A stretch of 64,000 nt of DNA from assembly GCA_910587915.1 (NCBI GenBank), contig CAJUOB010000008.1:15803-79802 (forward strand), written 5' to 3'. Under the pieces are notes generated by a model. That model ran no database searches and was not told the DNA's origin. It was given only the letters and a program-made list of their open reading frames with translations. The position numbers were made by a program, and so were the translations under genes. The DNA is from an uncultured Muribaculaceae bacterium (GTDB lineage: Bacteria; Bacteroidota; Bacteroidia; Bacteroidales; Muribaculaceae). The number at the start of each line of letters is the position of its first letter. Position 1 is the first letter of the stretch. This document shows positions 52,747-61,942 of this stretch, piece after piece.

Positions 52747-53766
52747 TCACGGCTGCGGAAACAGACTCCGGAATACCGCCGAGGTATAGCGGTATACTTT
52801 ATTTCCATCGCACGCCATCGAATCCACGGGGGCACATGGCATTACCGGAGCTGGAACCGCTCCTCTATCGCCAAGCGAAAACCGCGCCACCTCTACATAC
52901 GCCTCATCCCACAGGCCGGCGTCGAGGAACGACTGCAGCAACGACGCGCCACCCTCAACCATCAGAGATGTTATATTTTCCGAAGAATATAGTTGGCTAA
53001 GGGTCTCATCTAAAGCAGCATCACTATTTACATATACAGTATTGCGCGCATCCGACAGCAGAGGCGCCCCCGCAGCAATGCCATGGCGGTCGAAAACCAC
53101 CGGCCTAGGCGATCTACCGGCCACATGGCGCGTATCGAGCCGTGGCGAGTCGGCAAGCACCGTGGCAGCACCCACAGCGATAGCGTCGTGACAGGCACGA
53201 CGTTCGTGCACTTTCCGGCTCGACAACGGAGTCGAAAAACGCGCGGCCTCACTTCCGGATTTTCGGCATACATCCATGAAGCCATCGGCACTTTGCGCCC
53301 ACTTAAGCGTGACAAAAGGGCGTCGCAGAGCATGCGCCGTCATAAATCGCTTATTTATAAGGCGGCACTCTGTCTCGAGGACACCTTCGACCACTTCTAT
53401 GCCGGCATCGCGCAACATGGCGATGCCTCGACCGGCCACTTTCGGATTGGGATCGCCCGCTCCTACTACTACCCTTTTGAATCCGCACTCGGTCAACAAT
53501 TTGGCACAAGGCGGAGTCTTGCCATAATGGGAACATGGTTCGAGGGTTACATATATGGTAGATTCCGGAAAAAGGGCTCTGTCGTGTTCGTTGACCGACG
53601 CCACGGCATTCACCTCGGCATGAGGTCCGCCATATGCCCTATGCCAACCCTCGCCGATAATTTGTCCGTCGGGACCGGCTATCACAGCCCCAACCATAGG
53701 GTTGGGCGACACAAAACCATATCCATTATATGCGAGCCTTAGCGCCCGCCGCATGTACTTTTCCAT
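52747..53766 (-). CDS. ribD: Bifunctional riboflavin biosynthesis deaminase/reductase
   Basis: This 339-residue enzyme carries out the second and third steps of riboflavin synthesis. The N-terminal deaminase domain has the zinc site HAEVNAVASV and PCSHYGKTPPCAKLL; the C-terminal reductase domain starts FVTLKWAQSADGFMDVC and ends with MVEGGASLLQSFLDAGLWDE. The length is normal. It is the last gene of the patatin-proC-ssb-ypfJ-ribD run, 18 bases after the metallopeptidase. Other rib genes are not in the window. Confidence 0.96.
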   Translation of the reverse strand: MEKYMRRALRLAYNGYGFVSPNPMVGAVIAGPDGQIIGEGWHRAYGGPHAEVNAVASVNEHDRALFPESTIYVTLEPCSHYGKTPPCAKLLTECGFKRVVVGAGDPNPKVAGRGIAMLRDAGIEVVEGVLETECRLINKRFMTAHALRRPFVTLKWAQSADGFMDVCRKSGSEAARFSTPLSSRKVHERRACHDAIAVGAATVLADSPRLDTRHVAGRSPRPVVFDRHGIAAGAPLLSDARNTVYVNSDAALDETLSQLYSSENITSLMVEGGASLLQSFLDAGLWDEAYVEVARFSLGDRGAVPAPVMPCAPVDSMACDGNKVYRYTSAVFRSLFPQP

Positions 53767-53784
53767 TGAAGCGAAATAAAATGA

Positions 53785-54666
53785 CTATAGTGCCGAGTAT
53801 GCCGGCGAGAAGGTGTCGCCTTGATTGGGATCGCCCGTTCTCAGACCCTTGGAGAGCCAGCGTACACGCTGCTCAGACCGTCCATGATTGAAACTGTCGG
53901 GCATCTCACGCCCGTAAGCCTTGCGTTGGAGGTAGTCGTCGCCGATCTTGGAAGCGGCATTTATGGCATTCTCCACATCACCTTCCTCGAGCGAATTAAA
54001 CATCTGATTGTCGAGGGCGGCCCATACTCCGGCGTAGAAATCGGCCTGTAATTCGAGGCGCACGCTTATCTTGTTGGCCTCGGTCTCGCTGAGACGCGAC
54101 ATCGCATCGTGAGCCTCGGTCAAGGTCCCCAGCAGATACTGCACATGGTGCCCAACTTCATGGGCTATCACATAGGCATAGGCAAATTCACCATCCGCAC
54201 CGATAGTGGAGCCCATCTGCTTGAAGAAATCGAGATCGATATACACCGTCTGGTCGGCAGAGCAATAGAACGGGCCTGTCTGCGAGGTAGCATTGCCACA
54301 GCCGGAATTTACCGAACCGCTGAAAAGTACCAGTTTGGGACACTCGTACTCGCCCCAGCCCTGACGCTGAAACTCGCGTGTCCACACATCTTCCGTTCCG
54401 GCGAGCACCTGCGAGGCAAATGTGGCAAGCTGCTCGTCTTCAGCCGTGGGCTGATAGTCGGACTGTGAGTACCCTACTCCACCGTTGGTGAGGCCACTGC
54501 CAAGCACACCGCCCAGCACATCCGTGAGGCTACCTCCCGAAAAAAGGGTGATGGCGGCCATTACAATCACACCGACTATACCTCCGCCTATGCCGAGGGT
54601 TTTGCCGCTGACGCGACCGCGGCGGTCATCTACATTGCCGCTGGTGCGGCGTCCGTCCATTCTCAT
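53785..54666 (-). CDS. YpfJ/KPN_02809 family neutral zinc metallopeptidase
   Basis: This 293-residue protein has one N-terminal transmembrane helix (about residues 28-46) followed by a glycine-rich linker. The zinc peptidase domain contains VIAHEVGHHVQYLLGT (HExxH), and the family's C-terminal part includes ELQADFYAGVWAAL, with the third ligand region. The N-terminal MRMDGRRTSGNVDDRRG is the family's usual R-x-S-x-N-V-x-DRR signature. The domain should face the periplasm; its substrate is unknown. Confidence 0.93.
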   Translation of the reverse strand: MRMDGRRTSGNVDDRRGRVSGKTLGIGGGIVGVIVMAAITLFSGGSLTDVLGGVLGSGLTNGGVGYSQSDYQPTAEDEQLATFASQVLAGTEDVWTREFQRQGWGEYECPKLVLFSGSVNSGCGNATSQTGPFYCSADQTVYIDLDFFKQMGSTIGADGEFAYAYVIAHEVGHHVQYLLGTLTEAHDAMSRLSETEANKISVRLELQADFYAGVWAALDNQMFNSLEEGDVENAINAASKIGDDYLQRKAYGREMPDSFNHGRSEQRVRWLSKGLRTGDPNQGDTFSPAYSAL

Positions 54667-54739
54667 CTTTATAGGTTTTTAGGGTTATGTGGAGATAGGC
54701 AGGCTGGAAAAACAAGCACACTCTTAATATTTCAACCAC

Positions 54740-55072
54740 CTACTTGGGCAATAGTTCGAAGCTATCCACATAGATTTCGGTGATAGTACGCTTGATAGCA
54801 TTGTGGTCTTCCCAGTAGCGGGTACGGATCTTACCCTCTACAAGCAGACGGGAACCCTTGCGGATATATTTCTCGGCAAATTCCGCAGCCCGGCCCCACA
54901 TCACAATATTGTGCCACTCTGTGATCTCGGGCATCTCCACAATCGAACCATCGGCTCCGCGGGCTGTCCGGCGCTCATTGGTGGCAAGAGTGAACTCCGC
55001 CACCGAACTGCTATCGACCATTCGCATCTTGGGATCTTTGCCGACATGACCCAACAATATAACCTTATTCAT
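54740..55072 (-). CDS. ssb: Single-stranded DNA-binding protein without acidic tail
   Basis: This 110-residue OB-fold protein starts MNKVILLGHVGKDPKMR and carries EWHNIVMWGRAAEFAEKYIR and GKIRTRYWEDH. It ends with YVDSFELLPK right after the OB domain, so the disordered linker and acidic DDDxPF-type tip that bind partner proteins in replicative SSBs are missing. The stop is a normal TAG with no frameshift seen nearby. It overlaps proC by four bases. It may be an accessory SSB, with a full-length copy elsewhere. Confidence 0.92.
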   Translation of the reverse strand: MNKVILLGHVGKDPKMRMVDSSSVAEFTLATNERRTARGADGSIVEMPEITEWHNIVMWGRAAEFAEKYIRKGSRLLVEGKIRTRYWEDHNAIKRTITEIYVDSFELLPK

Positions 55073-55875
55073 TTTAGAGTAGCTAACAGACCCGACACTA
55101 CAGAAGCACTGAATCCGCCATTCTCCATGGCATTAAGGCCGCGGATGGTCACACCGCCCGGGGTAGTTACACGGTCGATCAAAGCTTCCGGATGGACGTC
55201 GCCGGCATCGAGAAGTGCCGACGTTCCGCAAAGCACAGCCGAAGCAAGCTCTTTGGCAACCTCAGGCGATAGTCCCATCTGCACCCCTGCGAGCATATTG
55301 GCACGCACATAGCGGAGTGCATAGGCGATCCCACACGACGACAATGCCATAGCAGCCGGGAACAAGCGTTCGGGCACCTCTACTGTCGCTCCGGTACAAG
55401 CGAATAGCTTCTTGAGCTTATCCAGCATATCCGACGACAGTCCGCTCCCACACAGAAGATTGGCCGACTGGCCCACCGTAGCTGCAATGTTAGGCAACAG
55501 ACGGAACACCTGCGGCGCATCTCCATGCGCATCGACAAGAGAGGCCTTGAGCTCATCGAGTGCGATAGCGGCTGCACACGAGCCTACTATCGGCTTTCTT
55601 TCACCATAGAGCGAAGCTATTTCGCGGGCCACGGGTACAACAGCGTCGCCCTCGACACATATCAGCACTATGCCGCATCCCTTCAGTGCATCGGCCAGTG
55701 AAGTTGTGCAGGATATCCCGTCCATACCGTCGAAAGCCTTCAGCCTGCCGGCGCTACGGTTGTACACCGACACATCCACACCCGATTTTGCAAGTCCTCT
55801 CGCCATGGCCGACCCGATATTACCGGCGCCGACCACGCATATCTTAACATTATTTTTCTTAATATCCATTTGCAA
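55069..55875 (-). CDS. proC: Pyrroline-5-carboxylate reductase
   Basis: This 268-residue enzyme makes proline from pyrroline-5-carboxylate with NAD(P)H. The Rossmann motif is KICVVGAGNIGSAMARGLA. The C-terminal dimerisation domain includes LSSCGIAYALRYVRANMLAG and the conserved RVTTPGGVTIRGLNAMENGG. The start is at 55875 or the ATG two codons later. It sits 9 bases after the patatin gene and overlaps ssb, so it belongs to a mixed-function operon. Confidence 0.95.
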   Translation of the reverse strand: MQMDIKKNNVKICVVGAGNIGSAMARGLAKSGVDVSVYNRSAGRLKAFDGMDGISCTTSLADALKGCGIVLICVEGDAVVPVAREIASLYGERKPIVGSCAAAIALDELKASLVDAHGDAPQVFRLLPNIAATVGQSANLLCGSGLSSDMLDKLKKLFACTGATVEVPERLFPAAMALSSCGIAYALRYVRANMLAGVQMGLSPEVAKELASAVLCGTSALLDAGDVHPEALIDRVTTPGGVTIRGLNAMENGGFSASVVSGLLATLK

Positions 55876-55884
55876 TGATTGGTT

Positions 55885-58185
55885 TTACAAGAATTTAGGA
55901 GCCGGAAGATATATTCCAAACGAAATACCGGCATTGAAGCGACCCGGCGATGAGCAATAGTTGCAGTAACCCGCTATATCGCCGAACGGCAAAGAGTACA
56001 CAATGTTGAACTCACCATAGAAGGTGGCCGAGCCAAACCAACGGCCGTACGCCGCAGCACCATCGAGGCCGGGACAAATGCGGCGTAGCGGCACAAAAAC
56101 ATTGGCCGACAGGCGGGCCGACAGCGAGCTATTGTATTTATACACCGGCACAAACGCGGCAGCGATATAGCTGTTAGCCCTTAACGCGGGGTTGAAGGCA
56201 TTGTTCGACGCAGGGGTCGGATTATACGATGGGGCCGAACCTATGGCTGCATCGTATGCCCCGAGCAATCCTCTGGTACTGAGCAGAGCACTGCTCTCCA
56301 CGCCCACGGCCCAATGACGATGAATATCGAAATAATTCCTCTGCGACATCTCCAGCTGCAACCACGACTGATGCTTAGTGCCTTCATAGCCTTCCTGGCG
56401 TATCTTGGCAGACCCAAGTAGCCCGGCCGCCTTGACGGTGAGCTGCCCTCCGGCCGTGGGATAGTTGAATCCGTTGAGCGTGGATCGCTCATACCCGGCA
56501 TAGGCCTGTCCCAACACGAAATCCACATGGTGACGGCCCGGCACAGCATCCGCACCCGACACATAGTAGGTGTAGCGCAGCTTTCCTGCTCCGGCTCCTA
56601 CATCGAAGCGCCCCTTGCGGCCGGCAGCGAGCGACCACCCGAGTTTGGCGTAGTATTCGTGAGAGGTGACAAAAGTGGGTTCGTCATCGCGGAAGAACAA
56701 TTCCTCGTTCTCATAGTATTTTCGCCGCGAAGCCACTGCCCGGAACGTGAAAGCCGACGGTATGCCCGATGCGAGGGTAAGCCGCCCCGAAAGCGACCCT
56801 GCCATGTAGCTCTGGCCAATCCAGGCTTCGATATCGGTGCTTGCCGAACTGAAACTCAACGACGAGTAGCCACCGCGGAGATAGAGATAACTGTTGTTGC
56901 TCGAAGTGACGAACGCACCCGCACCCGCCGAGAAACGGCTCTTGGCACGCGCATCGACATCGAGGGAGAATAACCCTGCACTATCGTCGTTGCAACGGGC
57001 GCCTACCCGCAGGATATCCATCTTGCCCGACGACAAAGCCCGGTAGAATGCCAACCGCGCATGATCCACACCGATGGTATCGCAACCTTTGGCCGGACGG
57101 AAAAGATATTTAATAAATTCATTCTGCCGACGGCTCCCTCCGGTCACCGACACACTGTCGAACCGCAACTCGGGCACAGTGCTCTTGAAAACAGCCCGAC
57201 GTAGCCGTCTGGCAGACTGCGGAGTGCGCGCATGCACACGGGCTTTTATCGAGTCGATCATCTCAAGCCCCTTGTCATAGCCGGCCTGATAGATGGCCGG
57301 GGCCTTGTCCCAGTCGAGAAGCCCGAAGCGGCTCACATCGATGCGCACCTTGATTCCTGCTTCGGGTGGCACATCATAGCTCTGCTTGCGGCTCATAAGA
57401 AGATCGAGCTGGTCGAAATAGCTGTTGGCCGGACCTTTCGATGCCGCCGATACATCCGACCCGATGAGAATCGACGGAGCGAATTCGTCCATCACCACAT
57501 CTACCGGAAAGTTATCGTACACCCCACCGTCGTAGAGCACCTGATTGTCGATTTTTATTGCCTGGAACACAAGCGGGAAGCTCATAGATGCGCGGATTGA
57601 TTCCTCGAGCCGCCCCGACCCCATCACTTTCTTACGTTTTTCGGTCACATCGGATGCCACACATCGGAAAGGCACAAACAGACGGTCGTAATTACCACCG
57701 CATCGAGCCGTATATGCAGCGAAAATCTGCATGAACCCGAAGTTCATTGGCATGGGCGAAATAAGCGACTGAGGGTTGAAGATATCGCGGACAGTACTGT
57801 CGCGTCCGAGCGACACCGAGAACATCTGCGGCGACGGCGTCTCGCGCGCGAAGTAATAAGTCAGTTCCGGATCTGCCTTGCCGGCAGCCATATAGCTGAA
57901 ATAACGGCTGTCAATCAAAGCCATCATCTCCTCGGGCGTATACCCGCACGCGTATAGACCACCTACGATGGCTCCCATCGACGTTCCGGTGATATAGTCT
58001 ATCGGAATATCGTTGTCTTCCAACGCCTGGATAAGACCGATATGGGCTATACCCTTGGCGCCTCCGCCACTAAGCACGAGCCCGACCGACTGATGCTCCC
58101 CCTGCGCCGACACCGGCACAGGGAGCATAGTCAGAAAGAATGATAGAAAGAGTAAACAGCACTTAGCAGCCCTCATGGCTCGCAC
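55885..58185 (-). CDS. Patatin-like phospholipase with C-terminal outer-membrane barrel
   Basis: This 766-residue exported protein has a signal peptide to about residue 28. Its patatin domain has the oxyanion loop VLSGGGAKGIAHIG, the nucleophile YITGTSMGAIVGG (GxSxG) and the catalytic Asp in YDGGVYDNFPVDV. A POTRA-like segment (about residues 320-390) and a surface-antigen/Omp85-type barrel follow (to SFGIYLPAPKFL). This is the PlpD-like type Vd autotransporter plan, in which the barrel may display or release the lipase. It begins a run with proC, ssb, the metallopeptidase and ribD. Confidence 0.92.
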   Translation of the reverse strand: MRAMRAAKCCLLFLSFFLTMLPVPVSAQGEHQSVGLVLSGGGAKGIAHIGLIQALEDNDIPIDYITGTSMGAIVGGLYACGYTPEEMMALIDSRYFSYMAAGKADPELTYYFARETPSPQMFSVSLGRDSTVRDIFNPQSLISPMPMNFGFMQIFAAYTARCGGNYDRLFVPFRCVASDVTEKRKKVMGSGRLEESIRASMSFPLVFQAIKIDNQVLYDGGVYDNFPVDVVMDEFAPSILIGSDVSAASKGPANSYFDQLDLLMSRKQSYDVPPEAGIKVRIDVSRFGLLDWDKAPAIYQAGYDKGLEMIDSIKARVHARTPQSARRLRRAVFKSTVPELRFDSVSVTGGSRRQNEFIKYLFRPAKGCDTIGVDHARLAFYRALSSGKMDILRVGARCNDDSAGLFSLDVDARAKSRFSAGAGAFVTSSNNSYLYLRGGYSSLSFSSASTDIEAWIGQSYMAGSLSGRLTLASGIPSAFTFRAVASRRKYYENEELFFRDDEPTFVTSHEYYAKLGWSLAAGRKGRFDVGAGAGKLRYTYYVSGADAVPGRHHVDFVLGQAYAGYERSTLNGFNYPTAGGQLTVKAAGLLGSAKIRQEGYEGTKHQSWLQLEMSQRNYFDIHRHWAVGVESSALLSTRGLLGAYDAAIGSAPSYNPTPASNNAFNPALRANSYIAAAFVPVYKYNSSLSARLSANVFVPLRRICPGLDGAAAYGRWFGSATFYGEFNIVYSLPFGDIAGYCNYCSSPGRFNAGISFGIYLPAPKFL

Positions 58186-58251
58186 ATTAGATGAATTAAA
58201 CAGTTGAAAAGTTATGGCTTTGACTTAAAACGCCGGCAAAGCAACTTTTGT

Positions 58252-59490
58252 TCAGAGTCCGCTTCCTGAAATGAAACTATCCTTGAAACCAAGGAAATAG
58301 AGCACGCCGTCGAGGCCAATGGTCGATATCGACTGACTTGCCGTCTGCTTCACTTTCGGTTTGGCATGGAAGGCTATGCCCAGACCGGCGGTCGAAAGCA
58401 TGGGCAGGTCGTTGGCACCGTCGCCAACAGCTATAGTCTGGGCGATATTGATATTCTCCACCTGGGCTATGATGCGGAGCAGCTCGGCCTTGCGTTTGCC
58501 ATCGACGATATCGCCCACATAGCGGCCGGTAAGTTTGCCATCTACAATCTCAAGTTCATTGGCATACACATAGTCGAAGCCGAACTTCTGGCGCAGATAG
58601 TTGCCGAAATAAGTGAAGCCGCCCGACAGGATGGCTGTCTTATATCCGGTGCGACGAAGCACTTGCATCATTCTCTCCACACCTTCTGTTATAGGAAGAT
58701 TCTCGGCAATTTCACGCATCACGCTTTCATCGAGCCCCTTAAGCAAGGCCACCCTGCGGCGGAAACTCTCGCAGAAATCAATCTCGCCACGCATGGCGCT
58801 CTCGGTAATGGCCCGCACTTCGGCTCCGACACCGGCGCGGTCGGCGAGTTCATCGATAACCTCGGTCTCTATCAAGGTCGAGTCCATATCGAAGCATATG
58901 AGGCGGCGACAACGACGGAACACATTGTCTTCCTGAAGCGATATATCGAATTCCTCGCTCTGCGACACCTGCATGAAACGTTCCTGCATGGCCCTGATGT
59001 CGCGCGGATTGCCTCGCACCGAAAACTCCACACACGATTTCGAGCGTGGCTCTTCGTTGTCGCGCAAAGGCACGCGTCCGGTGAGGCGCTGTATGCTGTC
59101 GATGTTGAGCTCCTGGCGCGCAATCTCATCGGTGACCAGCGCAATGTGGCGAGCAGTAAGCTGACGGCCAAGTATGGTGATGATCCACCGGTCCTTGCCC
59201 TGCATCGACACCCATTCCTCATAGTCGGCTATCGAGATGGGGGTAAACCGGATTTTCACATTGAGCTCGTAGGCCTTGAAAAGCAGATCTTTCATTATAT
59301 CGCCCGAGCATTTCGAGGTGGTCTTGAACAGAATGCCAAGCGACAGTGAATGATGGATATCGGCCTGGCCTATATCGAGAATATTTGCATCGTGGCGGGC
59401 AAGGATATCGGTCAGTGCCGAGGTGACTCCGGGCCGGTCGTAGCCCGATATATTGATCAGAATAAGTTCTATGCTGTCCATTTCTTTCAA
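58252..59490 (-). CDS. serB: Phosphoserine phosphatase with ACT domains
   Basis: This 412-residue enzyme makes the last step of serine synthesis. Residues about 8-180 hold two ACT-type regulatory domains (LINISGYDRPGVTSALTDIL, ITILGRQLTARHIALVTDEI) that usually bind amino acids. The HAD phosphatase domain follows with CFDMDSTLIETEVIDELAD (DxDxT), AILSGGFTYFGNYL and VGDGANDLPMLSTAGLGIA. It lies alone between patatin and MBOAT genes, with a -7 element 11 bases upstream of its ATG. Confidence 0.96.
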   Translation of the reverse strand: MKEMDSIELILINISGYDRPGVTSALTDILARHDANILDIGQADIHHSLSLGILFKTTSKCSGDIMKDLLFKAYELNVKIRFTPISIADYEEWVSMQGKDRWIITILGRQLTARHIALVTDEIARQELNIDSIQRLTGRVPLRDNEEPRSKSCVEFSVRGNPRDIRAMQERFMQVSQSEEFDISLQEDNVFRRCRRLICFDMDSTLIETEVIDELADRAGVGAEVRAITESAMRGEIDFCESFRRRVALLKGLDESVMREIAENLPITEGVERMMQVLRRTGYKTAILSGGFTYFGNYLRQKFGFDYVYANELEIVDGKLTGRYVGDIVDGKRKAELLRIIAQVENINIAQTIAVGDGANDLPMLSTAGLGIAFHAKPKVKQTASQSISTIGLDGVLYFLGFKDSFISGSGL

Positions 59491-59500
59491 AATTTAACCG

Positions 59501-59508
59501 CAAAAGTA
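59501..59508 (-). promoter_or_regulatory. Candidate -7 element for serB
   Basis: The minus strand reads TACTTTTG, 11 bases before the serB ATG. The nearest TTG upstream is at 12 bases rather than 19-21, so it is tentative. The rest of 59509-59668 shows no gene. Confidence 0.35.
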
Positions 59509-59668
59509 GCAAAAATTCCCCAACCGCACACCCGGCTCCTCACAACTACTCAAACCGCGGCGGCATCCACAGAAGGTGTTGCAGGCACTATGATAGACCG
59601 TTTACAGCATAAGGAACAACTTCAATTTCCAGCAGGAAGGTGTCGTATCCTCTCAATTATACACACTC

Positions 59669-61138
59669 TTAGAACTGGAAGTAGATAAATGGAGTGACCG
59701 ACTCCGAGCGAAGCTCGAGTACAAGCTGTACTACAATAATGAATATGAGCAATTTCACCAACCATGGAGAACGCACGAACCACGCAAGGGCCGAATCCCA
59801 GAACCGCGTAGGCAGACAGTGTGCCACTACAATCACCACCATCAGTATGAGCCATAGGGTTCGTGCGGCGGCAAAAGCCGGAATATAATCAAGGGAAAAG
59901 TCGCGGAATACACTTCCTATCACCGTCACCGAATCGGCCCACGAATCGGCCCGGAAGAATACCCATAGTGCAGCCACAACAGCCATGGTAAGCAGCCACG
60001 ACACGGCTTTCACCGGCCACGAATCGCCAAGGCGTCCGAGCCATGGCTTGCTCGCCTTGTGAACGGCCAGTCCGGCGCCGTGCATTGCGCCCCAGAACAC
60101 GAATTTCCATGCGGCTCCATGCCAAAGACCACCTATAAGCATGGTGGCGAAATTATTGACGTAGGTACGCGCCGTACCCTTGCGGTTGCCACCCAGCGGA
60201 ATATAGATATAATCGCGCAGCCATGTCGAAAGCGAGATATGCCAACGACGCCAGAAGTCGGTGAGGTTTTGAGCCTTATAGGGAAAATTGAAGTTCTTGG
60301 CAAGCTTGAAACCCATTATAAGGGCAATGCCTATGGCCATGTCGGAATATCCCGAGAAATCGCAGTATATCTGCATAGTATAGCCTATGATCCCCATCAG
60401 AGTCTCAAAACCGGAATATCCGCCGGGAGTCTGGAATATGAGATCATTATATTGGGCAATATAGTCGGCTATGATGGCTTTTTTCACTACTCCGAGGATA
60501 ATCAGCCACAGTCCGGTATACACCTCGGTGCGGGTGGCATGACGGTTTTCGCGTATCTGAGGCAGAAAATAATCGGCCCTCACTATAGGACCTGCCACAA
60601 GTGCGGGGAAAAACGATAGGAAGAAAGCATATTCGAGCCATGTCTGCGTAGGTGCGACCCGGCCTTTGTAGACATCGATGATATAGCTCACCGACTGGAA
60701 GGTGTAGAACGATATTCCCACTGGGAGTATGAGCTCGAGCGGTTGGAAATTTCCTCCGACCATAGCGTTGATATTCCACAGGAAGAAATTGGCATATTTG
60801 AAGTATGCCAAAATGCCGAGCGATGTAAGCAGCGACACCGCCACACACCAACGACGGAATGTGCGGCTACGGCCCGGACGCGACATCAGCCGCGACAGAG
60901 TCCAGTCGAGAAGGGACGTTCCGGCAAGCAGACACACGAAAACGCCACTGCTCTTATAGTAGAAAAAGAAACTGAACGCCACCACAAATACCACCATCTG
61001 CCAGAAACGACGACGCAGCAGGCCATACAGAGGCATGAACACCAGAAACAATGCCCAGAAAGTTCCCGATGAGAACAACATCGGGGCCGACGGGTCATAG
61101 CTCAGATAGCGGCCGATATTATGCAATATCTCGGTCAT
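59669..61138 (-). CDS. MBOAT family O-acyltransferase (AlgI/DltB-like)
   Basis: This 489-residue integral membrane protein has about eleven helices. Markers are ELILPVGISFYTFQSVSYII, the YCDFSGYSDMAIGIALIMGF block, and the catalytic His in GLWHGAAWKFVFWGAMHG. Such proteins move acyl groups, usually acetyl, across the membrane for O-acetylation of surface or secreted polysaccharides. Its ATG overlaps the stop of the SGNH hydrolase gene by four bases, and the two probably form one acetylation unit. The acceptor is unknown. Confidence 0.93.
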   Translation of the reverse strand: MTEILHNIGRYLSYDPSAPMLFSSGTFWALFLVFMPLYGLLRRRFWQMVVFVVAFSFFFYYKSSGVFVCLLAGTSLLDWTLSRLMSRPGRSRTFRRWCVAVSLLTSLGILAYFKYANFFLWNINAMVGGNFQPLELILPVGISFYTFQSVSYIIDVYKGRVAPTQTWLEYAFFLSFFPALVAGPIVRADYFLPQIRENRHATRTEVYTGLWLIILGVVKKAIIADYIAQYNDLIFQTPGGYSGFETLMGIIGYTMQIYCDFSGYSDMAIGIALIMGFKLAKNFNFPYKAQNLTDFWRRWHISLSTWLRDYIYIPLGGNRKGTARTYVNNFATMLIGGLWHGAAWKFVFWGAMHGAGLAVHKASKPWLGRLGDSWPVKAVSWLLTMAVVAALWVFFRADSWADSVTVIGSVFRDFSLDYIPAFAAARTLWLILMVVIVVAHCLPTRFWDSALAWFVRSPWLVKLLIFIIVVQLVLELRSESVTPFIYFQF

Positions 61139-61932
61139 TTCTCCGATGGCTGATGTACGAAAATACGCTTGGCACGTCCCGAAGCATTGTCGGGCACTTC
61201 CATACGTATGGGGTGGAAACTATGGGCTGGCATCCAACGGGCAACACTGTCCATCCAGGCAGCGGCCGATGTACGTGTGGGGTGCGCACCATCGCGGCTT
61301 CTCTCGAAATGCATTCCGTCGCTGAGAAAAAATCCTCCCTCGGTCGTTTCGGATGCCACCAACTGGTTTATGCCTGTATCGGGTTTCCAGTTCGGAGGAC
61401 CGATCCACACATACGGAATGGTATCGATATCGCTCAGGATCTTCTGCACGTAGCCGCGACGCTTATTGATGATATCGCTGACAAACAACTCGTTCGCGCC
61501 AAGACACACAAATACATAGTCGGGATGGAGCGTGTCGATGTAGTGCCGGAGTTTATCGGAGCGCCCCCACACTTCCGATGTGGAGCTATACCATATCACA
61601 TTATACAGCGTATGGCCGTTCTTCTCCGCATAGGCAGCCAAGCGGGGACCGAGCCCCTCGAGCATCGAATCGCCGATGAACAGTATGGTCTTGGAAGCAC
61701 TATCGCACGGCACAGGGAAAGCCGGCCGCTCATGGACCTCGCTTGATGTCGTATCGTCACAGTACGCCATGTCACTGTCCGCCGCAGCTTCTACGGCTGT
61801 AAGCGAAGGCACAATCTCCGATGATTTCAACTTATGGCCACCGATTTCGGGCATATCGAACGCCGACGCCACCGCAAAAAGCGCGAACGCCGACAGGAAA
61901 AGGAGCCATAATGCCGTGTAATGCCTTTTCAC
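61135..61932 (-). CDS. SGNH/GDSL hydrolase-family membrane-anchored protein
   Basis: This 265-residue protein has an N-terminal signal anchor (about residues 7-25) and a periplasmic SGNH domain (about 88-255). The catalytic Ser is in ILFIGDSMLEGLGPRL, the Asn/Gly block in VFVCLGANELFVSDI, and the Asp-His pair in SRDGAHPTRTSAAAW. With the adjoining MBOAT it resembles AlgJ/AlgX or PatB-like pairs, where the SGNH partner completes acetyl transfer. It could also be an esterase acting on the same polymer. Overlap with the MBOAT start shows coupled expression. Confidence 0.88.
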   Translation of the reverse strand: MKRHYTALWLLFLSAFALFAVASAFDMPEIGGHKLKSSEIVPSLTAVEAAADSDMAYCDDTTSSEVHERPAFPVPCDSASKTILFIGDSMLEGLGPRLAAYAEKNGHTLYNVIWYSSTSEVWGRSDKLRHYIDTLHPDYVFVCLGANELFVSDIINKRRGYVQKILSDIDTIPYVWIGPPNWKPDTGINQLVASETTEGGFFLSDGMHFERSRDGAHPTRTSAAAWMDSVARWMPAHSFHPIRMEVPDNASGRAKRIFVHQPSEK

Positions 61933-61942
61933 GATATTCAGT

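Noticed and set aside
59491..59668. Small gene between serB and the MBOAT gene
   Set aside because: Only short antisense frames are present, with no start context or composition typical of coding sequence.
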